A DNA stretch of 64,000 nucleotides, from contig OY769938.1 of assembly GCA_963669295.1 (NCBI GenBank), positions 4,402,001 through 4,466,000 on the forward strand, in the 5' to 3' direction. Position 1 is the stretch's first letter, and every line of letters starts with the position of its first letter. This document shows positions 40,425-48,863 of this stretch, in pieces. A program made the translations under genes and the position numbers. The stretch is from G963669295 sp963669295. GTDB taxonomy: Bacteria > Bacteroidota > Bacteroidia > Flavobacteriales_D > CALLUQ01. The notes beneath the pieces are model-generated. The model was not told the origin of the DNA and did not search any database. It worked only from the letters and a program-made list of their open reading frames with translations.

Positions 40425-40557
40425 AATAGCGTTACGTCTTTGCGAGGAGTCTCGCCTTAGGCGGACGACGAAGCAATCTCCCGATGAACAGCGAATGTGT
40501 ATCGGGAGATTGCTTCGCCAATACTACCGTATTGCCTCGCAAGGACGTTGCGCTATT
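40425..40557. repeat. MITE-like palindromic element, copy 2
   Basis: Same ends (AATAGCG...CGCTATT) and inner stem (GAAGCAATCTCCCGAT and complement) as copy 1. The segment CAATACGGTAGTATTGGC, left of the inner stem in copy 1, is on the right and reverse-complemented here, implying internal inversion. Confidence 0.85.
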
Positions 40558-40612
40558 TCATATCATCCCTCGCATTTACCATCTTCCATTTAACATCACC
40601 CCATAACATTCC

Positions 40613-40769
40613 CCTTAACACGTCCCTCACGTCACCCTATTCCCTTTGCCGTTAGGCATCCCATCTCCCATTCACCCTCTGCCGCCAGGCACCTTATTCC
40701 CCTTAACACCTCCTTTACGTCGCCCTTAACACCTCCTTTACGTCGCCCTTAACACCTCCTTCACATCAC
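40613..40769. repeat. Short 23-bp direct repeats in a C-rich intergenic zone
   Basis: CCTTAACACCTCCTTTACGT plus CGC is repeated three times in tandem at 40701-40769 (third copy diverged), with an earlier relative at 40613-40635. The zone 40558-40866 contains no ORF. Confidence 0.8.
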
Positions 40770-40866
40770 CTTATCCCACCCCATTGTCCTTTTTTCCATC
40801 CCTTGTTCGTCATCCTTACAAACACACCAAAAATTAACACGATTAAACAATTCAAACACTTAAAAA

Positions 40867-41364
40867 ATGGAAACACTCACCAACACCACCTTAACCCCCA
40901 TCATCGATATGATGAAACTGCAAACGGGGTTGTTTAACAATGTAACCACAGGCATTGCCGATGCCCATGCTACCGTGCGTACCAATGGCAACACCAACCA
41001 CATGGCATGGCTTACCGGCCACCTGGTATCTACCCGCTACACCATGGCGGCACTGGTAGGGCTGGAGCTGCAAGAGCCATACCCCGAACTGTTTGCTAAA
41101 GGCAAGGGGTTTGACGAAAACACCACCTATCCCACCATGGCCGAACTTACTGCGCAGTGGAGCGAAGTATCGGAGGCATTAATTGCCGGGCTGAGCCAGC
41201 TTACCGAAGAGCAACTCAATGGGCCGGCACCATTTCAAGTGCCATTTCCCGACCCTACTTACCGGGGTGTATTGAGCTTTTTTGCGCACCACGAGGCTTA
41301 CCACATTGGGCAAATAGGCCTGCTAAGAAAGTATTTTGAGTACGAGTCGATGCAATACGCATAG
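40867..41364 (+). CDS. DinB-like family protein
   Basis: A 165-residue four-helix-bundle protein of the DinB/YfiT type. The three expected metal-binding histidines are visible: one in NTNHMAWLTGHLV (about 45-57) and two in FFAHHEAYHIGQIGLLRKYF (about 138-157). Such proteins are thought to bind metal and in some cases to act as thiol-dependent transferases. It is 44 bases ahead of two YCII genes and a sigma factor, forming one transcription unit. Confidence 0.9.
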   Translation: METLTNTTLTPIIDMMKLQTGLFNNVTTGIADAHATVRTNGNTNHMAWLTGHLVSTRYTMAALVGLELQEPYPELFAKGKGFDENTTYPTMAELTAQWSEVSEALIAGLSQLTEEQLNGPAPFQVPFPDPTYRGVLSFFAHHEAYHIGQIGLLRKYFEYESMQYA

Positions 41365-41408
41365 GCCAAATAATTGTATATTTTACGAACATTAAAACAC
41401 AAAAAAAA

Positions 41409-41750
41409 ATGTCGAAGTATTTGTTTTTAATTCGCGGTGGCGACGCCAGAAGATTGCAAGAATCGCCAGAAAAGATGCAAGAGCACATGGAAAAATGGAA
41501 AACCTGGATGGGCGGACTGGCACAGGCCGGAACCCTGGTAGATGGCTTGCCCCTGGCACAAGATGGCATGACCGTATCGAACGGTGGTAGCCTGGTAACC
41601 GATGGCCCTTATGCCGAGGGCAAAGAAATTGTAGGCGGCTACCTCATTATTAATGCCGATAGCCTGGCTGCAGCGGCCGAAATTTCGAAAGGATGTCCGG
41701 TGCACGAGCACGATGGTAATGTAGAAGTACGTGAAATCCTTTCGATGTAA
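41409..41750 (+). CDS. YCII/DGPF family protein (copy 1)
   Basis: A 113-residue dimeric ferredoxin-like-fold protein. The family signature is near the middle: GSLVTDGPYAEGKEIVGGYL (DGPY for DGPF), with the N-terminal YLFLIRGGDARRLQESPEKM and C-terminal HEHDGNVEVREI. Function of the family is unknown, but DGPF proteins are regularly encoded beside ECF42-type sigma factors, as here. It is a close paralogue of the next gene. Confidence 0.92.
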   Translation: MSKYLFLIRGGDARRLQESPEKMQEHMEKWKTWMGGLAQAGTLVDGLPLAQDGMTVSNGGSLVTDGPYAEGKEIVGGYLIINADSLAAAAEISKGCPVHEHDGNVEVREILSM

Positions 41751-41779
41751 TGCACAAGTATAAATCTTAAAGAAGAAAG

Positions 41780-42127
41780 ATGACAAAGTATTTGTTTTTG
41801 ATTCGTGGTGGCCATGCCAAAGAGCTACAGGAATCGCCAGAAGCGATGGAAGTACATGTAAAAAAGTGGAAAGCATGGATGAGGGAATTGGCCGATTCTG
41901 GAGCGTTGGCAGATGGCCTGCCGTTGGCAGCAGAGGGCACCATTGTATCGGGTGGCGGTAACTTGTTAACCGACGGCCCTTTTGCAGAGGGTAAAGAAGT
42001 GGTGGGTGGCTACCTGGTGATTAATGCCGATAGCCTGGCTGGTGCAGCTGAAATTGCTAAGGGATGCCCTACACACGTGTACGACGGTAGCGTAGAAGTG
42101 CGTGAAATTCTTTCGATGGAATATTGA
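41780..42127 (+). CDS. YCII/DGPF family protein (copy 2)
   Basis: A 115-residue paralogue of the preceding protein, 29 bases downstream. The two match strongly over their whole length even at DNA level (start segments AAGTATTTGTTTTT, middle segments encoding INADSLA and EVREILSM), so this is a recent tandem duplication. The motif is GNLLTDGPFAEGKEVVGGYL, with the canonical DGPF. Same possible link to the sigma factor 52 bases further on. Confidence 0.92.
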   Translation: MTKYLFLIRGGHAKELQESPEAMEVHVKKWKAWMRELADSGALADGLPLAAEGTIVSGGGNLLTDGPFAEGKEVVGGYLVINADSLAGAAEIAKGCPTHVYDGSVEVREILSMEY

Positions 42128-42179
42128 AGCCTTGCATGAATACAAGGGGGGCAATTTCTTACTTTGAAGCTACAAAACT

Positions 42180-43421
42180 ATGGTAGCCAACACCACCCGT
42201 TCCACCCTCGACCACTTGTTTCGCCACGAGTATGGTAAAATGGTGGCGCACCTTACCCGCGTATACGGCACCAAAAACATCGAATACATTGAAGATGCAG
42301 TGCAAGAAGCCCTGGTAAAGGCCATGCAAACATGGCCCTTTGCCGAGGTGCCTGCCAACCCTTCGGGGTGGATTTTTCGGGTGGCCAAAAACAAGTTGAT
42401 TGATACCCTGCGTCGCGAAGCCAAAACGGAGGCCATAGGGGAGGAGTTGCACAACAACTCGTTTATGCAAAATGTGGTACTCGATTCGGAGCTGAAAGAC
42501 GATCAGTTGCGCATGATTTTTGCCTGTTGCCACCCCGCCATTTCGGAAGAAAACCGCATTATACTTACCCTAAAGCTGGTAGGTGGCTTTGGCAAAGAAG
42601 AAATAGCTGCCGCCTTGCTGAAAAAAGAAGATGCTGTGGCCAAAGCCTACACCCGCGCCAAAGCCACCTTAAAAGCAAAAGTAAGTCGGCTGGAGGTACC
42701 CACTGGCAAAGCGTTAGAAGAACGGTTGCACCTGGCCCTTAAAATAATTTACCTGCTGTTTAACGAAGGCTATAACGCTACTTCGGGCGATCGGCTGGTG
42801 AAAGATGATGTGTGTGTAGAAGCCATTCGGCTGGGCGAACTGCTGAGTGAGCATAAGTTGTGCAACCAACCAGTAGTACATGCTTTGTTGGCCCTCATGT
42901 ATTTTCAAGGCTCGCGCCTGGAGGCACGTGCCAACGCCCAGGGAGAGTTGCTTACCCTCGAAGCGCAAGACCGTTCGTTGTGGAACAACAGCATGATACA
43001 AACCGGCATTTACCACCTTTCGTTAGCGGCTGATGATGTTACCGTATCGGAATACCACATACAAGCCGGCATGGCCTACTACCATTGCATAGCTCCCACC
43101 TTTGCGGCGACTGATTGGCAGGGGTTACTGGCCCTGTACGACACGCAGATGCGATTGTTCCCTTCGCCCGTAGCGGCACTGAACAGGAGTGTGGTGCTGG
43201 CACGTGTAAAAGGCACCGCCTTTGCCTTAAAAGAGCTCGACCAGTTGGAGCAGCACAAAGCCATGAAAAACTACCACCTTTTTCATGCCATTAAAGGAGA
43301 GCTGCACCAGCAATCGGGGCACCACAAAAAAGCACGCGCCTATTTTGCCAAAGCCCTGGAACTCACCAACAATACCATTGAGCAACAACATTTAGCAAAG
43401 AAGCTCAACAACCTGGAGTAA
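42180..43421 (+). CDS. ECF42-type RNA polymerase sigma factor with C-terminal extension
   Basis: A 413-residue protein. Region sigma2 (about 10-80) has YIEDAVQEALVKAMQTWPF and GWIFRVAKNKLIDTLRRE; sigma4 (about 105-165) has MIFACCHPAISEENRIILTL and GFGKEEIAAALLKKEDAVAK. A C-terminal helical extension of about 230 residues (SNAT-less, TPR-like, with YLLFNEGYNATSGDRL and a final HQQSGHHKKARAYFAKALEL) is typical of the ECF42 group, which has no separate anti-sigma factor and neighbours DGPF genes. It probably transcribes its own operon. Confidence 0.93.
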   Translation: MVANTTRSTLDHLFRHEYGKMVAHLTRVYGTKNIEYIEDAVQEALVKAMQTWPFAEVPANPSGWIFRVAKNKLIDTLRREAKTEAIGEELHNNSFMQNVVLDSELKDDQLRMIFACCHPAISEENRIILTLKLVGGFGKEEIAAALLKKEDAVAKAYTRAKATLKAKVSRLEVPTGKALEERLHLALKIIYLLFNEGYNATSGDRLVKDDVCVEAIRLGELLSEHKLCNQPVVHALLALMYFQGSRLEARANAQGELLTLEAQDRSLWNNSMIQTGIYHLSLAADDVTVSEYHIQAGMAYYHCIAPTFAATDWQGLLALYDTQMRLFPSPVAALNRSVVLARVKGTAFALKELDQLEQHKAMKNYHLFHAIKGELHQQSGHHKKARAYFAKALELTNNTIEQQHLAKKLNNLE

Positions 43422-43580
43422 TAGCCTGTCAATTTAATGATCTTAATAGAAGTTTAGTTGGTTGGTTTTTAGGTGGTTGTGCTTTTTTCTTTGTGCAGTA
43501 GCACTGTGAAATAGCCGCTTTAACTGTCCTGTTTTTTTTTATGGCAATTGGCTAAATTTCGTGTACTCTTAATCCAACTG

Positions 43581-46500
43581 ATGCGTTTTGCTCCTTACTC
43601 TCGTGCCCCTAAAAAGGGGATAACGCCTGCTATGCGTAGGCAAATGATTCTGCAAGAAGAATCGCCTGTGCAAACGCAATTGGAAATTGGTCAACCCAAC
43701 GATGCATACGAACAAGAGGCCAATGCCGTAGCCAGTAGCGTAGTAAATGGCAGCAAAGCACCTTCAATTTCGGCAGTAGGTACATCGGTGCAAACCAGCA
43801 GCGATAGTGCCAACCACGCCTCCCCACAATTGCAACAACAACTTAGTGCCACCAAAGGGCAGGGCGAATCGTTGCCCGAAAATGTGCAACACGAGATGGG
43901 CAGCAAAATAGGGGCCGATTTTAGTGGGGTAAAAGTGCATACCAACAGCAATGCCATACAAATGAATAAAGAGCTGGGGGCCAAAGCCTTTACCCATGGC
44001 AACGACATTTATTTTAACCAGGGCAATTACAACACCAGCACCAACGAAGGCAAAGGGTTGCTGGCGCATGAGTTGACCCACACCGTACAGCAAGGGGGAG
44101 GCATACACCCCATGATTCAAAAGGAAGACGAGGAGGAAGAAAGAATCATCGACTACATGGAAGCATTTGAAGATGATCATAAAGGCCAATTAGAGGAACT
44201 GAAGGAAGACGATGCATTTAAAGACACCCTGCTTCCCCTAATTCTTAAGGATGAATGGGGTGTTGAGATTGATGCGGTAAGGCATGCATTTGTGAACTAC
44301 GAGCAGTTTTACTACGAAGAGGTGGGCAGAAGAGCAAAAGAAGCAGAGGAGTTAGAAATATCTGACAAGGCAAGTGATATGAGAACCAAACTACTTGGGC
44401 TGATCAGCAAGGCGAAGGTAAGGGTGGAAGACAAATTAAAAATTGCCAACAGCGATGAAAAAGCACATTTGAACCTTCAGCTTGAATTGTGTGCAGAATA
44501 TGCTACCCATGCAGCGCAAGATCATGTTTGGCAATACAACGATTACCACCACGGTGAGGGCCTTATAGAGGGCAACGCATTTGAGTTGTTCGCAGGCATG
44601 CCCTTGACTGAGGATGAATTCTCCATTGAACGCATTAACCGTACCTTCGAGGATGTTGCGAACTCTACCGACATGTACGGATATGCATTGCTTAAAACCC
44701 CTATGGCCATTCGCGCCTCTTTTTGGCGCAAAGTGCTGTTCGAATCTATTGACGCTACAGAAGAGGTAGAGCTGATTGATGAACGGAAACGCGATGCAGA
44801 AAAGCAGTTGGAAACACAGGAAATGACGCAAGCAACCAGGGAAGAATTGGATACGATGCTGGCAGAAGAGCTCAAGCTGTTTATGGAGCATGTTCGGCAG
44901 GAAAACATTAAAAAAGGCAGTGCAGGGGATGTGAACAAGCAGTTGAAGCAATTCAAGAAACTCACCGAGCTGCAGAAAAAGATGTTGAAGGCAAACATGG
45001 CAAAGCAACAACTAGATGAGAATGCCGATTTGGATAAAATTGCCTTTACCATGGCCGATTTGAAAAAGATGAATGAAGATACCCTGGAGGCTTTTGCAAA
45101 AGCGAATTCCACCATGGAACTGGTAGATTTCATTTTGAACAAATTGGCGGGCGATACAGGCCCTCCGGGACCATCTCCTTTTGAAGTGATACGCAAATTG
45201 ATGCGCCCACTTATGGTAGAAATGGTAATGTTTAAAGGCATGTTGACAGGGGCAGAGCAACGAATGCCCTCGCTGAAAGGCATTAGCGGTGAGCTAGACA
45301 CCACCATTAAAGCATTTTTTGAGGCGGTGGGCAATAGCATGCAAAAAGACATTTTGATTGATGTGGCCATTGGCATCATTCCCTACATTGGCCCACCGAT
45401 TTCGATAGGTAGAAAGATTAAAAAAATTGTTGAGCTGATTGAAACCATTCAATCCATCATTTCTATTGCAAAAACGTTGTCGGATTTTTCTACCAAAGTA
45501 GGGGAGATGAAGTTTCGCATTGATGAGGTAATGGATCGCCTCAAATACATCCAGGAAATGGGGATGGATGAAAAATCGGAGCAAATGGTATTGAGCATGA
45601 TTGAAGACTACGACCTACTCAAATACATTGAAATTCCCGACTCGGGCACCACGGATGAGCGGGAGAAGCAAGCCGAGATGTACCGCATTATTTATGAAAT
45701 TCCGCTGGGGCTAAAGGCGTTTGAAACCATGTATGCTACCTATAGCAACATTGACCGGCAGCGGTTTACCAACAACGAGTTGGCCATGTTGGGTGTTGAT
45801 GCCTATACCACGGGACTGTTGCTGGCACCTTTTGTGGCATTTTTAGCCAATAAAACCATGGAAAAACTGGCCGATAAGATTACGGAGTTGAACGACCAGG
45901 ATTTGATTGACCGACTGAACCCCATTTCGAGTAAAAAGCGCAGGAAGCGCAAGGACCGGAAGAAAAAGACCAAAGAAAAGGTGAAATCGGTGAACAAATA
46001 CGAATTTGAGAAAAAGCCAAAGGTGTTTAGCAAAGTGAAAAAGTATGTGGAGGAGGAAGAAGCTGGCGTGGCCGATGGTGGTGATGTGTGGATGAGCAAG
46101 GAGCACTTTAAAAAAGGGTACCAGGGCATTGTGAAAGAAGCCAATAAGGAAGCCGGCAAGAAAAAGTGGCAAATTAAGGCCAGGAAAAAGAAAACCAAAA
46201 ACAAGTTTAAACCCATTGATTTGCCTTTAATAAGGATACAATGGAGCAACAAAGGCGATAAGATAGGCGCGCGGGTAATGATTAACCCCGAAATATTTAG
46301 GGATGTAAATGAAGTGCTGGATTATCACCATTTTGGTAAAATAAATGGCAAAGCAAAAAAGAAAGGCATTGCCTGGGAAAAACAACCTGAAAGCAAGCTT
46401 GCTCCGGCTACCAAGCAGGCCATTAAACACAGGAATGAGTTGTTGCAAAAAACTCTTTTTACCGATAAAAACTATCATGTTACAAGAAACCTGGCGGGAG

Positions 46501-47519
46501 GAAGTGGCAAAAAGGCCTACATGCGCTTAAAGGGAAGTGCCACTACCGCCACCCCCAATTGGCCTACAGGAGGTTCAGGCCCTCACTTTTTGCACCTGGT
46601 GGGCGACCACAAGCGAAGCCGAATGATTGTAGCTGGATTGATGCCCAATCATAAAGAATTCATCATCAACCATTTTATCGACGAGCATGTTATCAATACC
46701 AGCGAAGACCTGCCCGAAGGCTATTACCTGGATGGAAAAGAGGTGAAGAAAAAAGCTGGATTTGAAACTGCCGACGACCTTTCGATCGATAACAACAATA
46801 AATTGCAATGGGGTACTGGCGGAGCTACCGACCCTGAATCGGTGGTGAAATGGGATGGGCAAACCAACAACCAGGGCAGGCGGGTTGATGCTGTTAAACT
46901 AACGCGCAAGGCCCCTCCGGGCATTACCGGCCAGCCGGCCGAAAAGGCACCCACCCATGCAGAGTGGGATATCCTCAAAACCCGGGTAAACAAAGGAAAA
47001 GAATCGGTGTATGTACGGGCACACCTGCTCAACGATAGTTTTCATGGCCCTGCCGATTACGACAACCTCACCTTTGCTTCGCGCAAGGCCAACAGTTCGC
47101 ATTGGAACGAGGTAGAAAGCAAAGTAAGGTTGAAATTTAGGACGGGCGAATACCTTTACTATTCGGTAAAAGTGCATTACAGCCACCGCAAACAAGCAAA
47201 AATCGATCAGGTAATTGATGATGCCGATACAGAACTGAAAGCAGGAACAGCGAACGCTAAAAGGGTAAAGGAATTGAATCGCATTATAGAAGTGGCAAGA
47301 ATTGAAAAGAAATTGCCGCGTAGCATGGTGTGCCATGCCTACTCCTTTTCGGCAGCAGCCTATCCTTTCAACAGCCTATCGCGCGACGACCTGTTGAAAA
47401 AAGGCGTGAACTCTTTTAGTAAAAAGCCTGGTGCTACAAAAGTTATTTCTGATGCTACTACCATTGATACGTTAGAAAATGTGCCGTACGAGTTAAAAGA
47501 TTACAAGGTAATTGTGTAG
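43581..47519 (+). CDS. eCIS-core (DUF4157) protein with nuclease-like C-terminus, putative effector/toxin
   Basis: A 1,312-residue protein without signal peptide. The start at 43581 is the first ATG; an in-frame TTG at 43548 would add 11 residues. An N-terminal linker is followed by the DUF4157 eCIS core domain (about 97-172) with the zinc-protease-like LLAHELTHTVQ (HELTH at 163-167) and HGNDIYFNQGNY. The large middle has coiled coils and hydrophobic stretches (about 580-620, IAIGIIPYIGPPISIG; about 745-760, TGLLLAPFVAFLAN), then a Lys-rich linker (RKRKDRKKKTKEKVK). The C-terminus has RAHLLNDSFHGPADYDNLTF (1146-1165) and KANSSHWNEVES, resembling DNA/RNA-nonspecific-endonuclease-like ends of other DUF4157 proteins. 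Such proteins are cargo of contractile injection systems; no such system is encoded here. Confidence 0.88.
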   Translation: MRFAPYSRAPKKGITPAMRRQMILQEESPVQTQLEIGQPNDAYEQEANAVASSVVNGSKAPSISAVGTSVQTSSDSANHASPQLQQQLSATKGQGESLPENVQHEMGSKIGADFSGVKVHTNSNAIQMNKELGAKAFTHGNDIYFNQGNYNTSTNEGKGLLAHELTHTVQQGGGIHPMIQKEDEEEERIIDYMEAFEDDHKGQLEELKEDDAFKDTLLPLILKDEWGVEIDAVRHAFVNYEQFYYEEVGRRAKEAEELEISDKASDMRTKLLGLISKAKVRVEDKLKIANSDEKAHLNLQLELCAEYATHAAQDHVWQYNDYHHGEGLIEGNAFELFAGMPLTEDEFSIERINRTFEDVANSTDMYGYALLKTPMAIRASFWRKVLFESIDATEEVELIDERKRDAEKQLETQEMTQATREELDTMLAEELKLFMEHVRQENIKKGSAGDVNKQLKQFKKLTELQKKMLKANMAKQQLDENADLDKIAFTMADLKKMNEDTLEAFAKANSTMELVDFILNKLAGDTGPPGPSPFEVIRKLMRPLMVEMVMFKGMLTGAEQRMPSLKGISGELDTTIKAFFEAVGNSMQKDILIDVAIGIIPYIGPPISIGRKIKKIVELIETIQSIISIAKTLSDFSTKVGEMKFRIDEVMDRLKYIQEMGMDEKSEQMVLSMIEDYDLLKYIEIPDSGTTDEREKQAEMYRIIYEIPLGLKAFETMYATYSNIDRQRFTNNELAMLGVDAYTTGLLLAPFVAFLANKTMEKLADKITELNDQDLIDRLNPISSKKRRKRKDRKKKTKEKVKSVNKYEFEKKPKVFSKVKKYVEEEEAGVADGGDVWMSKEHFKKGYQGIVKEANKEAGKKKWQIKARKKKTKNKFKPIDLPLIRIQWSNKGDKIGARVMINPEIFRDVNEVLDYHHFGKINGKAKKKGIAWEKQPESKLAPATKQAIKHRNELLQKTLFTDKNYHVTRNLAGGSGKKAYMRLKGSATTATPNWPTGGSGPHFLHLVGDHKRSRMIVAGLMPNHKEFIINHFIDEHVINTSEDLPEGYYLDGKEVKKKAGFETADDLSIDNNNKLQWGTGGATDPESVVKWDGQTNNQGRRVDAVKLTRKAPPGITGQPAEKAPTHAEWDILKTRVNKGKESVYVRAHLLNDSFHGPADYDNLTFASRKANSSHWNEVESKVRLKFRTGEYLYYSVKVHYSHRKQAKIDQVIDDADTELKAGTANAKRVKELNRIIEVARIEKKLPRSMVCHAYSFSAAAYPFNSLSRDDLLKKGVNSFSKKPGATKVISDATTIDTLENVPYELKDYKVIV

Positions 47520-47565
47520 TAATTGATAACACCTAAACGCCACCAAAGCATTGGTGGGCAACAAC

Positions 47566-47985
47566 AACGCTCCTCATCTCACCACCAGGCCTCTCTACAA
47601 CACTTCCAGAACTATTCACCTCATTACCACAGCTCCTTTTAACATAAGCAGAACTCCTCTCAGCACAAACAGAGCTCTTCACTCCACTACCAGCGCTTCT
47701 TACCCCACCAACAAGGCTCCTTTGTACGTGTTGGAAGCTCCTGTTTTCTCTTACAGAGCAACATTTCAATAAAAAGGAGTTCCATACCAGCAGCAGCAGC
47801 CTTTCAACCACCATCGAAGAGCACTGGTATTGTTGCAACGAGCCTTGTACCTGCTTTGTGAACCCTCACACGAGCCATTAAGCGCTCACTTATTGCACTT
47901 TTGAGCCTTAGTTATGCCGCCAGGAGCTCTAAACCTGCTGTGCAGGGCTGTGGTAGACCACTGTGGAGGCAATAATCCTTAAAAT
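47566..47985 (+). repeat. Degenerate tandem array with strict 21-bp period
   Basis: About 20 units with a recurrent (A/C)GN-GCT or AGN-CCT anchor exactly every 21 bases (47566, 47587, 47608 and so on to about 47965) although other positions vary widely. In one frame the first ten units encode heptads such as RTPLSTN, RALHSTT and KAPLYVL. It begins 46 bases after the eCIS-core gene. Confidence 0.8.
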
Positions 47986-48108
47986 CGACTTCAATTTTCG
48001 AATTGTTGACTTCAATATTGGCATAAGGCACCTTGTTTTTTGGGATTTAAGGCGGAAAGTGGGTAGGAGGGGGTGTTGTTGTTTGGGCCATCTTTTATTG
48101 CATCTTAA

Positions 48109-48270
48109 CCACTAATCCCCGCGTTAGGGATGGCAGCGGCTATCCATGGTGTTGGCATGGCTTAAAGCTTGTGGCAAGGCGAGGCGACCCCGGGAGCCCC
48201 CGCCTTGACTTACAAGACTTGCCTTGCTGACTCCATGATAAAAGCGAACAGCCCGCCCGAACGCCCTCCA
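48109..48270. repeat. REP-like interspersed structured sequence
   Basis: A block with ends CCCCGCGTTAGGGATGGCAG and AGCGAACAGCCCGCCCGAAC and an internal hairpin (GCAAGGCG...CGCCTTG with flanking CTTGT/ACAAG arms). Intergenic elements with such end motifs are, from memory, common in Flavobacteriales. Only this copy was noticed in the window. Confidence 0.45.
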
Positions 48271-48342
48271 TAACACATTCCTTACTCACACACTCTCTTG
48301 TTCTGCGATAGCTATCAAAGTGTTTTAGCATTTAGCTTTAAC

Positions 48343-48403
48343 CGTCATCCTGATAGATCCTGAAACAAGTTCAGGATGACATCAGGATGACATCAGGATG
48401 ACA
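48343..48403. repeat. GTCATCCTGAT repeat block, copy 2
   Basis: Same core (GATCCTGAAACAAGTTCAGG) with ATCAGGATGAC units in tandem; sits left of palindromic copy 3, whereas copy 1 sits right of its element, consistent with inversion of the whole composite. Confidence 0.8.
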
Positions 48404-48417
48404 AAGTGGTGATATAA

Positions 48418-48553
48418 AATAGCGTTACGTCATTGCGAGAAGTTACGCCTATGGCGTAACGACGAAGCAACCTCCCGATACACATTACCTATTCATCGGG
48501 AGGTTGCTTCACCCCACCTACCGGTGGGATTCGCAAAGACGTAACGCGCTATT
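48418..48553. repeat. MITE-like palindromic element, copy 3
   Basis: Ends AATAGCG...CGCTATT and inner stem GAAGCAACCTCCCGAT are retained; the outer stem has different inserts (AGTTACGCCTATGGCGTAAC on the left, CCCACCTACCGGTGGG on the right, each itself palindromic). Confidence 0.85.
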
Positions 48554-48863
48554 GAGGATAGGTGGTGTATAGGTTTGGCTTCCCCCTCATCATGCTTCCC
48601 CCCTATTTCCGCTAACACACGCCCCTCACGTCTATTATCCCCAGCAAAGGTGCCTCGGGAGCTTACTTCTCCGCCTTAGGTAGATCGTAATGACGGTTGC
48701 TATGATTGGCATACCGTTTGGCACCCTCCACATCACCCCATCACACTCACACACTCACTTTCACACTCCCCAATTCCTGTATTCGTCATGCAAAACCTCC
48801 ATTTCATCATAAAACCACAACCAATACCGTTATCTATAGTATACCCAACAAAACCAGTCTACC
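48554..48863. other. Intergenic flank shared with copy 1, then unremarkable sequence
   Basis: Bases 48554-48640 (GGTGGTGTATAGGTTTGGCT and onward) are an inverted near-copy of 37225-37299. The remaining C-rich sequence up to the next gene holds no ORF. Confidence 0.6.

Noticed and set aside
40148..40593. Plus-strand coding frames through the 22-bp array and palindromic copy 2
   Set aside because: The frames are by-products of the stop-free repeat; they cross two unrelated repeat types and show no protein-like composition.
44543..45379. 278-codon antisense ORF in the eCIS-core gene
   Set aside because: Ser/Phe-rich shadow of a Lys/Glu-rich gene, without start-site or domain support.
43581..47519. 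Prophage or complete contractile injection locus
   Set aside because: No tail, sheath, baseplate, capsid, integrase or AAA+ gene accompanies the DUF4157 protein.
47551..47772. 73-codon gene behind the eCIS-core gene
   Set aside because: The frame is open for only half of the 21-bp array and then stops, while the periodicity continues; no start-site support. Reported as a repeat instead.
37300..48553. Insertion sequences
   Set aside because: The palindromic elements have inverted ends but no transposase gene, so they are at most MITE-like.
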